A stretch of DNA of 64,000 nt. It comes from Amorphophallus konjac (lineage: Eukaryota; Streptophyta; Magnoliopsida; Alismatales; Araceae). Location: the NCBI GenBank assembly GCA_022559845.1, contig CM040120.1, forward strand, positions 163,724,334 to 163,788,333, written 5' to 3'. Position numbers and translations under genes: made by a program. The notes under the pieces are model-generated. The model was given only the letters and a program-made list of their open reading frames with translations. It did no database searches and was not told the origin of the DNA. Below, piece by piece: positions 20,248-28,907 of this stretch; positions within the stretch are counted from its first letter, which is position 1, and every line of letters begins with the position of its first letter.

Positions 20248-23019
20248 TCAGGCCTCGGGCCCACTTTGAAGCTCAGAAGCGATGGAAGTAGGCGCGTCAC
20301 CCCCAGCACCTTTAGTGACGGCCGACCCGGGCACTGACCTCGCCTGTGTGAGAATTGTCTCGGTCGCGAGCCCTCCCGAGGCGTCCGGAGTTGGTGACCC
20401 CTCCGTAAGAGACCCCTCTGGATCTTCCCCGCTCGACGCAGAGGAGCTAGAAACTGACTCATCCGAGTCATAGACCTGGCCCAAAGGGAACTCAATCCCG
20501 GAGTCTCGATCGAAGGCGTAGTCCACCGCCCGACGATAACCCTGCTTAAACCCCTTTCGGGCGCCACAGCGAAGCGCTACCTCGTAATATGGTAGGGCGG
20601 CTCTCTCCAGGTCGGCTGAGTAAGCGTCCGAGCTTCTATATCGCTCGATCGCCTCCGCCTCGATCTGCTCCGTCCTTCCAACGAGCTCGACCCGAGCTCG
20701 CTCCGCCTCGGCCGCACGCTCCTCTGCTCCCGCCAGGCGTTCCTCTACCGCGACCATCCCTCGCTCGGCCTTGCTCGACCGCCTCTCCGCCCGGACTCGG
20801 CCCGCCTCGGCCATGGAACGAAGGCGCTCCGCTACCTCCGCCCGATCCAGTAACTCGGCCCGTTCGAGCTCCCAGCGACCGTCCAGCTCGAGGTGACGCA
20901 GACGCTCCTCTTCCAAGAGTTTCCCCTTCCTCTCGAGCGACTCCCGGGCCTTAGCCAACTGCTCAGTCAGCGCCTCGGTTTCTAGCCGGCTCGCCCGTGC
21001 CAAGTCCCTGATCGCGGAGAACTCCCGTCGGAGCCCCTCATGTTCCTCGCTGAGGCGGGCCAGTTTCCTCTCGCACCCCCCGAGGGCCCAGGTGAGATTT
21101 GATCGCTCCGCCTCCGTCCGAGCGTACGTCTCCGCCATCAAGGCTGCCGACCGAGCCATGACTAGGCCGCCCTCCATGAGGACGTCGAGGACGCCGGAGG
21201 GGGAGTGGCACTTGTCTCCCCCCCTCGTCTTTGCGGCAACCTCTCGGCAAACATGGTACATGTCGCCCGAAACGCCGAGCCTTTCCAAAGCCTCCGGCAT
21301 GGAGATACGCTCCCCACCGGACGCCCCGCCAGAAGGATCAGCCCGAGCGACGGGGCCAACCGCCCCGCGCGTCGCGGTCGGTTGGGGTTGCGATGCCTCC
21401 CCCGGCGAACCCCCAACCTTGACCGACGCTGCAGGATCAACCGCACCAAGAGCTTCGGGCACTTGGGGCTGCGATGCCCTCGCGGGTGAACCCCCATCCC
21501 TATCTGTCTCGGCCCGCGCCTCTCCGCCTGAGACAGCGCCGACCTCGACCGGTCTCCCGATCTCGACGCCGGCCGCTACAGCGCCGGCCCCCTCCATCCC
21601 CGGGGAGGGGAGAACCGACCCATCTCCGCCCTGTGAGGGGCCCCCGGTCTCTTCGGCCCCCTCTCGCCTGGTAGGTGGGGGAGCTGGCCCGGAAGGGTCG
21701 GCCCCACCTTGCCCCCGAGAGGGGAGCGCCGCCGAGCCAGAATCACCCCCGACAGCGGTAGGACGGCCGGCCTTCTTGGCCCGTTTCTTGGCCTTCGCGG
21801 CTTCCCGCAATCTCCCCTCCAGGGGATCCTTGCGCTTCGCCCCGGTTGACCGCGAAGATCCCTCGGAGGCCGCCCCCTTGCCCTTTTCTCGGGCTTGGGA
21901 ACGACCCGCGGGAGCGACAGGCTCATCGGCCGCCGAATCATCCCCAAGATCGATGACCTCAGTGACCTCTTCCAAGGGCTCCCGCCGGATGTCTGCAACA
22001 AAGAAGAAGATTCGGTTAGGAAATGAAAAGTCGACCCTCCGACCCCGCAGAAGAATCTGAAGAATGGCACCTGATGGCTTGAGCTGTGTAAGCAGATACC
22101 GCTCCACATTCTCCAGCGTCACCAGCTCCTCAGTCGACCGGCGATTTGTCAACAAGAGAGCGGTGTACTCTTCCATGTCGGCGGGGAACTCCTCCTGGCG
22201 CGGGGGAAGATTCGGATGCAAGTTGGGCATAACCTGGCACCTCGAGGACTCATCCACTGCTTCCGCCTTCACCCAGAAAAACTGCCTCTTCCACCCTTTG
22301 TGCGAAGAATCCTTCGCTACCAGCAGAATACAACTCCGATTCCTGCGTGCCTGGATAAAATAGAAGCCTTTCCCCACCGACGGATGTGCCTTCTGCTCGA
22401 AGAAATAATGAAAAAGATCCAACGACGAGGGAACCCCCTGCAGGCGGCAGAGGATCCGAAAGGCATAAAGCAGGAGATACGAGTTGGCCACTAGCTGAAC
22501 AGGCGCCAACACGAAAAAATTGAGAAGCTTCAAGATGAAAGGCTCGAAGGGGATGCAGAATCCGCTCTTCCACGCCAGGAGAAAAGTACAAATATGGCTC
22601 GTACGGCTATCCAAGCTCGTCTCGTATGGGGCAGCAGCTACAAAGCTATATCGGAGAGGCAGGCGAAACCGATGCTCCAATTTCTTCACATCAGCCTCCC
22701 CCAACTCGCTGCGATTGGGGACGGGCTCCCGCCTCACCTGCTCGACTTCCGAGTGTAGATCCGCCATCGAGCTGGAAGAAGAACCTTCACTAGAGCCCGA
22801 AGACTCCGGGGGAGAAGGAAGCCGTCGGATTGCCTCCGCGGTTACACGCGCTAACTCCTTAAATGCCGCCGCAAGAGCTTGCTCCCCCGCTGTATCTTCA
22901 CGGCGCATCAAGGAGCCCCAGAAGCAGAGAAATGGAGGAAAGGTCGAAAACCCTAAAAAGACTGGGAGGAACGAGTAGCGCCCTGAGCCTATAAACCCTC
23001 GCGGGAGGCGGCGCGCCAT
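20248..23019 (-). CDS. Antisense ORF of element A (putative gypsy-type transposon protein)
   Basis: 923 codons without a stop on the opposite strand to gag-pol, between pol and the 3' LTR. Residues about 100-330 (SGFCIPFEPFILKLLNFFVL, ANSYLLLYAFRILCRLQG, YFIQARRNRSCILLVAKDS, GWKRQFFWV) match my memory of the Pfam family called putative gypsy-type transposon (Transposase_28). Residues about 380-590 are a disordered, basic then Gly/Pro/Ala-rich linker with a nuclear-signal-like KAKKRAKKAG. Residues about 620-810 form a long Arg/Glu-rich coiled coil, and a serine/acidic tail follows. The ATG at 23019 gives the longest frame; MRREDTAGEQ further in is an alternative start. Extra antisense ORFs are known in Tat elements but their role is not established. 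Its integrity contrasts with the broken gag-pol. Confidence 0.8.
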   Translation of the reverse strand: MARRLPRGFIGSGRYSFLPVFLGFSTFPPFLCFWGSLMRREDTAGEQALAAAFKELARVTAEAIRRLPSPPESSGSSEGSSSSSMADLHSEVEQVRREPVPNRSELGEADVKKLEHRFRLPLRYSFVAAAPYETSLDSRTSHICTFLLAWKSGFCIPFEPFILKLLNFFVLAPVQLVANSYLLLYAFRILCRLQGVPSSLDLFHYFFEQKAHPSVGKGFYFIQARRNRSCILLVAKDSSHKGWKRQFFWVKAEAVDESSRCQVMPNLHPNLPPRQEEFPADMEEYTALLLTNRRSTEELVTLENVERYLLTQLKPSGAILQILLRGRRVDFSFPNRIFFFVADIRREPLEEVTEVIDLGDDSAADEPVAPAGRSQAREKGKGAASEGSSRSTGAKRKDPLEGRLREAAKAKKRAKKAGRPTAVGGDSGSAALPSRGQGGADPSGPAPPPTRREGAEETGGPSQGGDGSVLPSPGMEGAGAVAAGVEIGRPVEVGAVSGGEARAETDRDGGSPARASQPQVPEALGAVDPAASVKVGGSPGEASQPQPTATRGAVGPVARADPSGGASGGERISMPEALERLGVSGDMYHVCREVAAKTRGGDKCHSPSGVLDVLMEGGLVMARSAALMAETYARTEAERSNLTWALGGCERKLARLSEEHEGLRREFSAIRDLARASRLETEALTEQLAKARESLERKGKLLEEERLRHLELDGRWELERAELLDRAEVAERLRSMAEAGRVRAERRSSKAERGMVAVEERLAGAEERAAEAERARVELVGRTEQIEAEAIERYRSSDAYSADLERAALPYYEVALRCGARKGFKQGYRRAVDYAFDRDSGIEFPLGQVYDSDESVSSSSASSGEDPEGSLTEGSPTPDASGGLATETILTQARSVPGSAVTKGAGGDAPTSIASELQSGPEA

Positions 23020-23195
23020 TTCAACCTCCGAGAAAAAGGGGGCCCCTTCATTTCAAATTCGTCAGGATCATTATTACTACGGGCCCAGGCGACCGCTACA
23101 TGTGGCTTCATCACTCCAACAGGATTCCACCCACCCGAGCCACGCCGGTCCAAAGCCTCGAAAAACTACTCAACCGAGCCTCCTTGGCTCGGGAG

Positions 23196-23210
23196 TAGGA
23201 GGGGGACAAG
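23196..23210 (+). promoter_or_regulatory. Polypurine tract of element A
   Basis: GTAGGAGGGGGACAAG ends directly at the TG of the 3' LTR. It primes plus-strand DNA synthesis. Confidence 0.75.
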
Positions 23211-23994
23211 TGGAGAGGGGGATTCCCGCAGCCCACTCAAAGAGCAGACCCAACTAGGCCCAACAAGGCCCAACGAGGCAAGCTCGCCCAAGTGACAGCC
23301 CGCAGGGCCCACTCAGAAAAGCCCAATAAAACAATGCTCGAGGAAACAACTCTCCTTGGCGGCCCCAAGGCTCGGAGAGCCCGAGCCTCGGTCAGGTCAC
23401 AGGAAGACCCGCGCACGAGCTATCCCTCCGCACGAAGGGGGGAAGCGCTAGCCGGTCTATCCGACCCATCTCCTCACCGAGCTAGGCCTATCGCCCGATA
23501 GGGCCGGCCCCCCTAAGCTCGGTACGACTGATAAAATGTTCATTACTGCAGCCGTTAGAGTCCACAGCGGGCCAAACGCTAAGAAGTCCAGGAGCTCCGA
23601 CTTCCCCGTGAGGATAACGCCCCCACGATGAGGCCATAAAAGCCCACGACGAGGACGTAACCTCCACCGGAGACCTCTCAGCTTGCAGGACTCCAGAGGG
23701 AGGCGCACTATTTAAACCTGGGATACCCTCCTGCGAAAGGTAAGTCCAAAAGGGCATTGTTCCACCCCCAACTCCTGAGCAAGCATCACTTCACCCCATT
23801 GGTAGAGAGGGATCTCGCGCCTTCACCTACTCCTCCCTATCGCTGCTCCCACCATTGCTCTACTGACTTGAGCGTCGGAGGGTTTTGCCCCATGGAATCC
23901 CCCTGGGCCCTCTGACCCGTTTCCCTGTCTTGCAGTTCATTAACTTGGTGATTACCAGCCAGCTCAGGAACCAGCGTGAGATTTCACCTCTTCA
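23211..23994 (+). repeat. 3' LTR of element A
   Basis: 784 bp from TGGAGAGGGGG to CACCTCTTCA, followed by the target duplication GCATC. TATTTAAA lies at 23709-23716. It differs from the 5' copy by scattered substitutions and about 15 extra bases near 23641. Confidence 0.93.
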
Positions 23995-24096
23995 GCATCT
24001 ATACTGACTCACTGTTATGAATGCACCTGTGATACTCTCACTGTGTTGTTATCATCAAAACAACATAGCATATGCTTGTGCCTAAGAGGCACAACA

Positions 24097-24110
24097 TTCT
24101 CCCCCTTTTT
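24097..24110 (-). promoter_or_regulatory. Polypurine tract of element O
   Basis: The minus strand reads AAAAAGGGGGAGAA immediately before the LTR TG. The same 14 bases precede the 3' LTR of element D at 62795-62808. Four more GGGGGAG tracts follow within 150 bp (24120-24260), a pattern of repeated PPT-like runs. Confidence 0.85.
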
Positions 24111-26064
24111 GATGATGGCAACAAAGTGACAGTGAGTCAAATATTCTCCCCCTTTGACATGATCAAAAAGAAAGAAACACATGAGTGCAACATGCAGAAT
24201 ACATGCTCAAACTCCCCCTGAAGTAATGACTCCCCCTGAATTATGGCTCCCCCTTTGAGAAGGAATATGAAGAGAATAAGGGGTCATTACACAACAGCTG
24301 AAGCAGTGGTTCAGAGAAATGGGTATGATTATAAACGACTGTTAAAGTATAAGATTCAGCAATATACTGTCTTGAAAGAATTCAGGTTTAACAGTGATAA
24401 AAAAAATAGAGTAAAGCAGTTGACCACTGAAAAAGAGTTTTAGACTCCATTTATAGCAATGAATCTAAGGCACATGTTTTTAATAGAGAAGTCAAAAATA
24501 ATACCCTTTGTGATTAAACATGGAATTTCAAGAAAGGTAACTTGAATATGTATTGAGAAAAATAATTTTCACTCAATGACTTTTGATTTCAAAGGGTTAC
24601 AGCAGTTTGTTTTTCGCTTTTTAATTTTCAGAAACTGAGCTAAGTGAATAGACCAGTGGCATTTATGCTTTTGACATTAGGTGTACACCTTGATCAGAGG
24701 CAGGTACCCCTAGTTACTAGGTATAAACTACTAGATCTATTTCAGATCAAGACCTACAAGGAACAATTTTCACCTTTGACATTAAGGGCACACCTTGATC
24801 AGAGGCCAGTACCCCCAGTTACTTGGTGAAAACTCCCTCTATAGATTTGACCCTATGAATAGAGGTAATCTGAAGCACTTCATGACTTATGAATTCTCCT
24901 GCTTCATTGGAGGAGATCACAGTTTCTCAGTGCAATTCAGCCATTTCTCTATCACTATGTTCAGCTCTTTGCATTGATGATCTTATTTACTGCTGCCCTT
25001 ATTTCTTTTAGAGTGATTGTTTGAAAAATCAGTACACACTCTCATTTACCTTTTCTAGTCATTTCCAGTCTAACACTTTCAGGTATTAAAAAAAACTTAT
25101 ACTATTTTAACCACGAGACAAAGATTAAGAGCTATAAAAGTTTTCTTTTATCTCAATTTCTGAAGTGCAGACAGTAAACTCTTCAATTTATAAAAGTTAA
25201 ACCTTCAGTTCCTTTCAATTTGTATGTGTGATTCTTATAAGTGAACAATTGTAATAACCACATCTCAATGTATAAACCGAAGCAATACTGTTGCTCAGTG
25301 AAGGTTAGGGAAATGATGGCAATTGATAAACAGTGATAGCAATAGGCAATAAGGTCCAATGGCATCTGATGTTAAGGAATGTGAATGAATTGAATGGGGA
25401 CAATGAGAAGTGAAAAGAATCAAAGAATTGAACAGAACTCTCAGCTCCTCCTGACACAAAGATGCAAAAGATATGATATGCCATACACTATTCTACATGC
25501 AGACTATGCAACAAATCTGATAATGATGACCAAGCGACAGCATACAAGCTCTCCCTGTCTATATGCATGAAATGTATTGAAATCACATCACATGATATCA
25601 AAATTTGCATTCAGATATGATTCATGCAAATTAGACAGAAGAGAATTACAATTAGCATGATTGTTCAATTCATATTTCAGAAGCTTCAGTTTAGCACCAA
25701 CAAATCAACATGTATGCATATGCAATTTCAGACAATCATCTATATGCAAATCATGTATGAGGAGAGTTCAGAAAATCCAAACCTGACAATGATGATATGC
25801 AATCATTTCAAGTTTATGCACCCAAGTCATGAACATTTTTATCCTTTTCAGATTTTTCAATATATGATGATATGCATTACACGACATGCAGACTACAACA
25901 ATAAGCAAATGATAGTCATGCAAATGATATATGCAAACATTAGACACATTGACTATGAACATGGTTGTGTAGTGCATCTAGCATCTTATGTACACATGCA
26001 ATAACTGGCAAGAGAATAGCATTGAATTTGAGCAGAATTAAATTCAATAGCTAAGTCTGGAATA
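24111..26064 (-). other. Non-coding 3' internal region of element O
   Basis: AT-rich sequence between the polypurine tract and element C, with no protease, integrase or RT motif in any frame. It contains an imperfect direct repeat of about 110 bp (near 24660-24735 and 24773-24835, around TTGACATTA and CACCTTGATCAGAGGC). It ends with the first copy of the GAATA target duplication of element C (26060-26064). Confidence 0.7.
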
Positions 26065-27429
26065 TGTAGACATGCCAAAATTGACGTTATGTTGATCAAA
26101 TCTCACGTCGTTATATAAACGCCCCAAGTGGACTTCAATATTCCTATAAAATGAAGTTTTTTCTATTTTTGAGAATTTTATGCATTTTTCATATATTTTC
26201 GTGATTCACGACCTGAAGAAGGGCGTTATTTTTAAAAGTAGCGACCTGTCATAGGGCGTTTTCAAAAAAGAGACGATCACAAGAGAGGGCGTCAATTCCT
26301 GGTATTATCCGTTAATTTCTGGAATTATCTATTTTCAAAATAAAAAGCATTTTCTGTGTAACGTCCTACTTCAGGACGTGTTTTTAAGCAACGCCGTTAT
26401 CTTAGGCGTGTTCCATTAATGTCTAAACAAAGAAAGTTTTATTTCTAAAATTAAATCCAGGAAGAAACGGCCTTTCCTAGGTCGTGTTTTAAGAAACGCC
26501 TTTGTGAAGGTCGTCAATTCTTAAATCGACGCCCTGTCTTAAGTCGTGTTTCACTCCAGAGTCCTTCCTTTTTCCATCTTTCCCTCACAGTTCCCTGCCA
26601 TCCATGGGACTCTTGCTCGATCTTGATCCTTCCTTGGATGCCTCATTACCCGTTCTTATCTTACCTTGTTTGATCACATCCGATTGAGGCTATAAATTGA
26701 GGCCTTGATCGATCGTGTAAAAGGTTAATGACTGAGAACGACTCAGAAGGTGAATGACTCAGAAGGTTTCAAAAGTTTAAGCATTCAAAAGGTCACGAGC
26801 AGAGCCTTCTTCGTCCTTTGCTGATTCCCCTCCGCGTCCTTCGTTGGGCTTCATCCGACTTCATCCATCTACTTCCATCATATTCATCCGGTTTTCCCTT
26901 TACTGTCGCCAGGGACAGCAGGGTTTCTCAGCTTTTCATCTGTTTGTTTTACTTCATTCATACCACTCCATTCATCATATCCATTCATCCTTCGTATTTA
27001 TTCACACTTTGTTGCATTTTTATCATCATACTCCCCCTCCCTTAAGTCTTATTAAGGGGGTTTAAAAACAACCAAAAAATAAGGTGCGCATGTGCCTTTC
27101 TTTCTTTCATTATTACACGTCTATTTGGATAGATACTACTTCATTTGGGCTGATCCCTCTCTTCTTGTTTGTTTTTTTTTTATTGTCCATTTTGCAAGGT
27201 AATCAACCAAGAAAACCCACTTCATCGGCTGGCCGATTGAAGTTGGAGGAAGAAATCCACATCCATCCCGCATCCCAATTTTCACCAGGTACACGCGATC
27301 TCCTTTTCTTCTTATTGAGGTAATCCCTCTAGCGATCACAACTCCCCTTTAAGCACCTCGTGCTATTTTTATTGCATCTTATGCATTTTATTTTTTCATT
27401 CCTAAGTGAGGATTTTAATCCGATCTACA
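26065..27429 (+). repeat. 5' LTR of element C
   Basis: 1365 bp. It contains eight or so hairpins of the ACGNCCT/AGGNCGT type between 26200 and 26545 and a TATAAATT box at 26691-26698. The inner end is next to the primer site. It lacks a 59 bp segment that is duplicated in the 3' LTR. Confidence 0.93.
26691..26698 (+). promoter_or_regulatory. TATA-like box in the C 5' LTR
   Basis: TATAAATT in a GAGGC context, conserved at 46658-46665. A second TATATAAA at 26112-26119 lies too close to the LTR start to be the obvious choice, though it cannot be excluded. Confidence 0.45.
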
Positions 27430-27431
27430 AA

Positions 27432-27449
27432 TTGGCGATCACGGTGGGA
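27432..27449 (+). promoter_or_regulatory. Primer binding site of element C
   Basis: TTGGCGATCACGGTGGGA follows the LTR end after two bases. It has the GGCGA...GGTGGGA layout typical of plant gypsy elements. I cannot assign the tRNA with certainty. Confidence 0.65.
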
Positions 27450-27485
27450 CTTCCACTGTTTTCTTTATTGATTACCATCTCCATT

Positions 27486-27632
27486 GGCACCCTCGGGTGC
27501 CCTTTCCCCTTGGCACCCTCGTGCGCCCTTTCCCCTTGACACCCTCGTGTGTCCTTTCCCCTTAGGCACCCTCGCGTGCCCTTTCCCCTCGGTACCCTCG
27601 GTACCCTTTCCTTTGTGCCCCTCGGGCACCCT
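27486..27632 (+). repeat. 26-27 bp tandem repeat in the leader of C
   Basis: About five units of GGCACCCTCGNGYGCC followed by CTTTCCCCTT. The first 16 bases of each unit can pair with themselves, so the array is a row of hairpins separated by pyrimidine spacers. Confidence 0.85.
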
Positions 27633-27679
27633 CCACTGTGCACCCTGCACAGTCCCCGGATCAGTCAATTGCTGCTTAT

Positions 27680-28385
27680 TAACGCCTTCAACAAGGGCGT
27701 CTTTTGATTTAACGCCCCTCACAGGGACGTGTTTTGTTGATTAACGCCCCCTTCCAGGGCGTGTGTTTATTGCACCGGCTGGCGTTCTGTTTGCTCATTT
27801 ATCATCTGCTATTTAACGCCCCTCTCAGGGACGTGTTTCGTTGAGTAACGCCCACGTCCAGGGCGTCTTTTACCATAACTGCTGTCTGCTGCATGCTTAT
27901 CATATTGCTGTGGATTAACGCCCCTCTCCGAGGCGTTTCATTTCTTATCAACGCCTGTCATTAGGGCGTTTCTCTTTTACCATAACTGCTGTCTGCTGCA
28001 TGCTTATCATATCGTCTATGGATTAACGCCCCTCTCTGAGGCGTTTCATTTCTTATCAACGCCTGTCATTAGGGCGTTTCTCTTTATCATAACTGCTGCT
28101 GCTGCTTACCATATTGCCTGTGGATTAACGCCCCTCCCCGAAGCGTTTCATTTATTATCAGCGCCTATCATCAGGGCGTTTTCTCTGAGTTTTGACGCCC
28201 TCCAGTGAAGGCGTCCTTTCTTTATAACGCCTCACCTAAAGGCGTGTTTTCCTACCGTCTGTGAGCCCCTCACAGAGTTTAACGACAGCCACGCTGCCGT
28301 GTTTTCATTTTGTCACGACCTACCGCAGGGCGTGTCTTTCCTCCTGCTGAGAAAACGACCTTTCCCAGGGCGTTTCTTTACTGTT
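27680..28385 (+). repeat. Hairpin cluster in the leader of C, with a 107 bp tandem triplication
   Basis: About 17 hairpins of the ACGCCC/GGGCGT type occur in 700 bp before gag. Part of the cluster (27871-28186) is a 107 bp unit repeated three times, each unit holding two hairpins and a TACCATAACTGCTG stretch. The remaining hairpins are not in register with that unit, so the motif is older than the triplication. Confidence 0.88.
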
Positions 28386-28907
28386 CTTTTTCACAGATTA
28401 GCTCTTATTCATTGCTTGGCATTTATCTTGCTATTACATTGCTGCTTGGATTGTCTTGATTTGTTGGCTTGGTTGAGAGACCTCCTCTCTCTACCCTAGG
28501 ATCCACACACCCTTCTTGGAATCGGGACGACCCTCCATTGAGCATTCCGTCTCTTTGGACCGGAAATCCCTTTTCCAAGACCTCCATAAGTCCCCGCACC
28601 CGTGGATTCCCTCACGGACGCCGGGCTGGTTGTACCCTCGAAGTACCCGGAGTTTAGATATCCTATTCGTTGGTGAAGAGAGAGAAAACTTAGTTGACCC
28701 GGAGGTTACACTTGGATCAAACTAGGTCTCATTTGGCAAAAGAGTGAACTTTCACAAACAATCCACCTTAATTCAAACATCAAACATTAAAATCTTGCGT
28801 TTCTTGCCAACCTTGTTTGCATAAACATAGTTGGGTGATTTGACTGCCTTGTTTGGATTAAATATTTTGTGATAGTTCCTTCATTAAACACTCTCTCTCT
28901 CTTAAGA

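Larger units (their letters stand above)
5300..23994 (+). mobile_element. Element A: Ty3/gypsy Tat-type retrotransposon with antisense ORF
   Basis: Inserted in the 3' LTR of O with target duplication GCATC (5295-5299 and 23995-23999). LTRs of 770 and 784 bp run from TGGAGAGGGGG to CCTCTTCA. Order is LTR, primer site, gag, protease, RT, RNase H, integrase, a long antisense ORF, polypurine tract, LTR. Domain order with integrase last places it in Ty3/gypsy. The VDNGS protease motif, the tandem RNase H arrangement and the antisense ORF before the 3' LTR point to the Tat lineage. Its pol is split by element B and carries several stops and frameshifts, so it is not autonomous now. Without B it is about 11.2 kb. 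Confidence 0.93.
2617..24096 (-). repeat. 3' LTR of element O, interrupted by element A
   Basis: LTR sequence occupies 2617-5299 and 24000-24096; element A plus one copy of its target duplication (GCATC) lies between. It is closely similar to the 5' LTR at 50257-55115. In minus orientation it comprises a U3 with a dense array of AAGTCTATACA motifs, a TATA box at 3451-3458, a purine-rich tract (plus-strand TC-rich 3240-3420) and a conserved block CCGAACCACCTAAAAA near 2848-2863. No coding sequence is supported within it. Confidence 0.92.

Noticed and set aside
21092..22060. 322-codon plus-strand frame within the antisense ORF of element A
   Set aside because: It is a GC-rich shadow of the 923-codon minus-strand ORF, with no family resemblance.
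25624..26004. 126-codon Met/His-rich frame in the non-coding part of O
   Set aside because: AT-rich with repeated ATGCA/CATATG; no homology or codon bias, in a region with no other coding sign.
26200..28400. CRISPR-like array suggested by regularly recurring palindromes in element C
   Set aside because: Spacing is irregular, arms vary, there are no unique spacers of constant length, and the setting is a plant nuclear retrotransposon.
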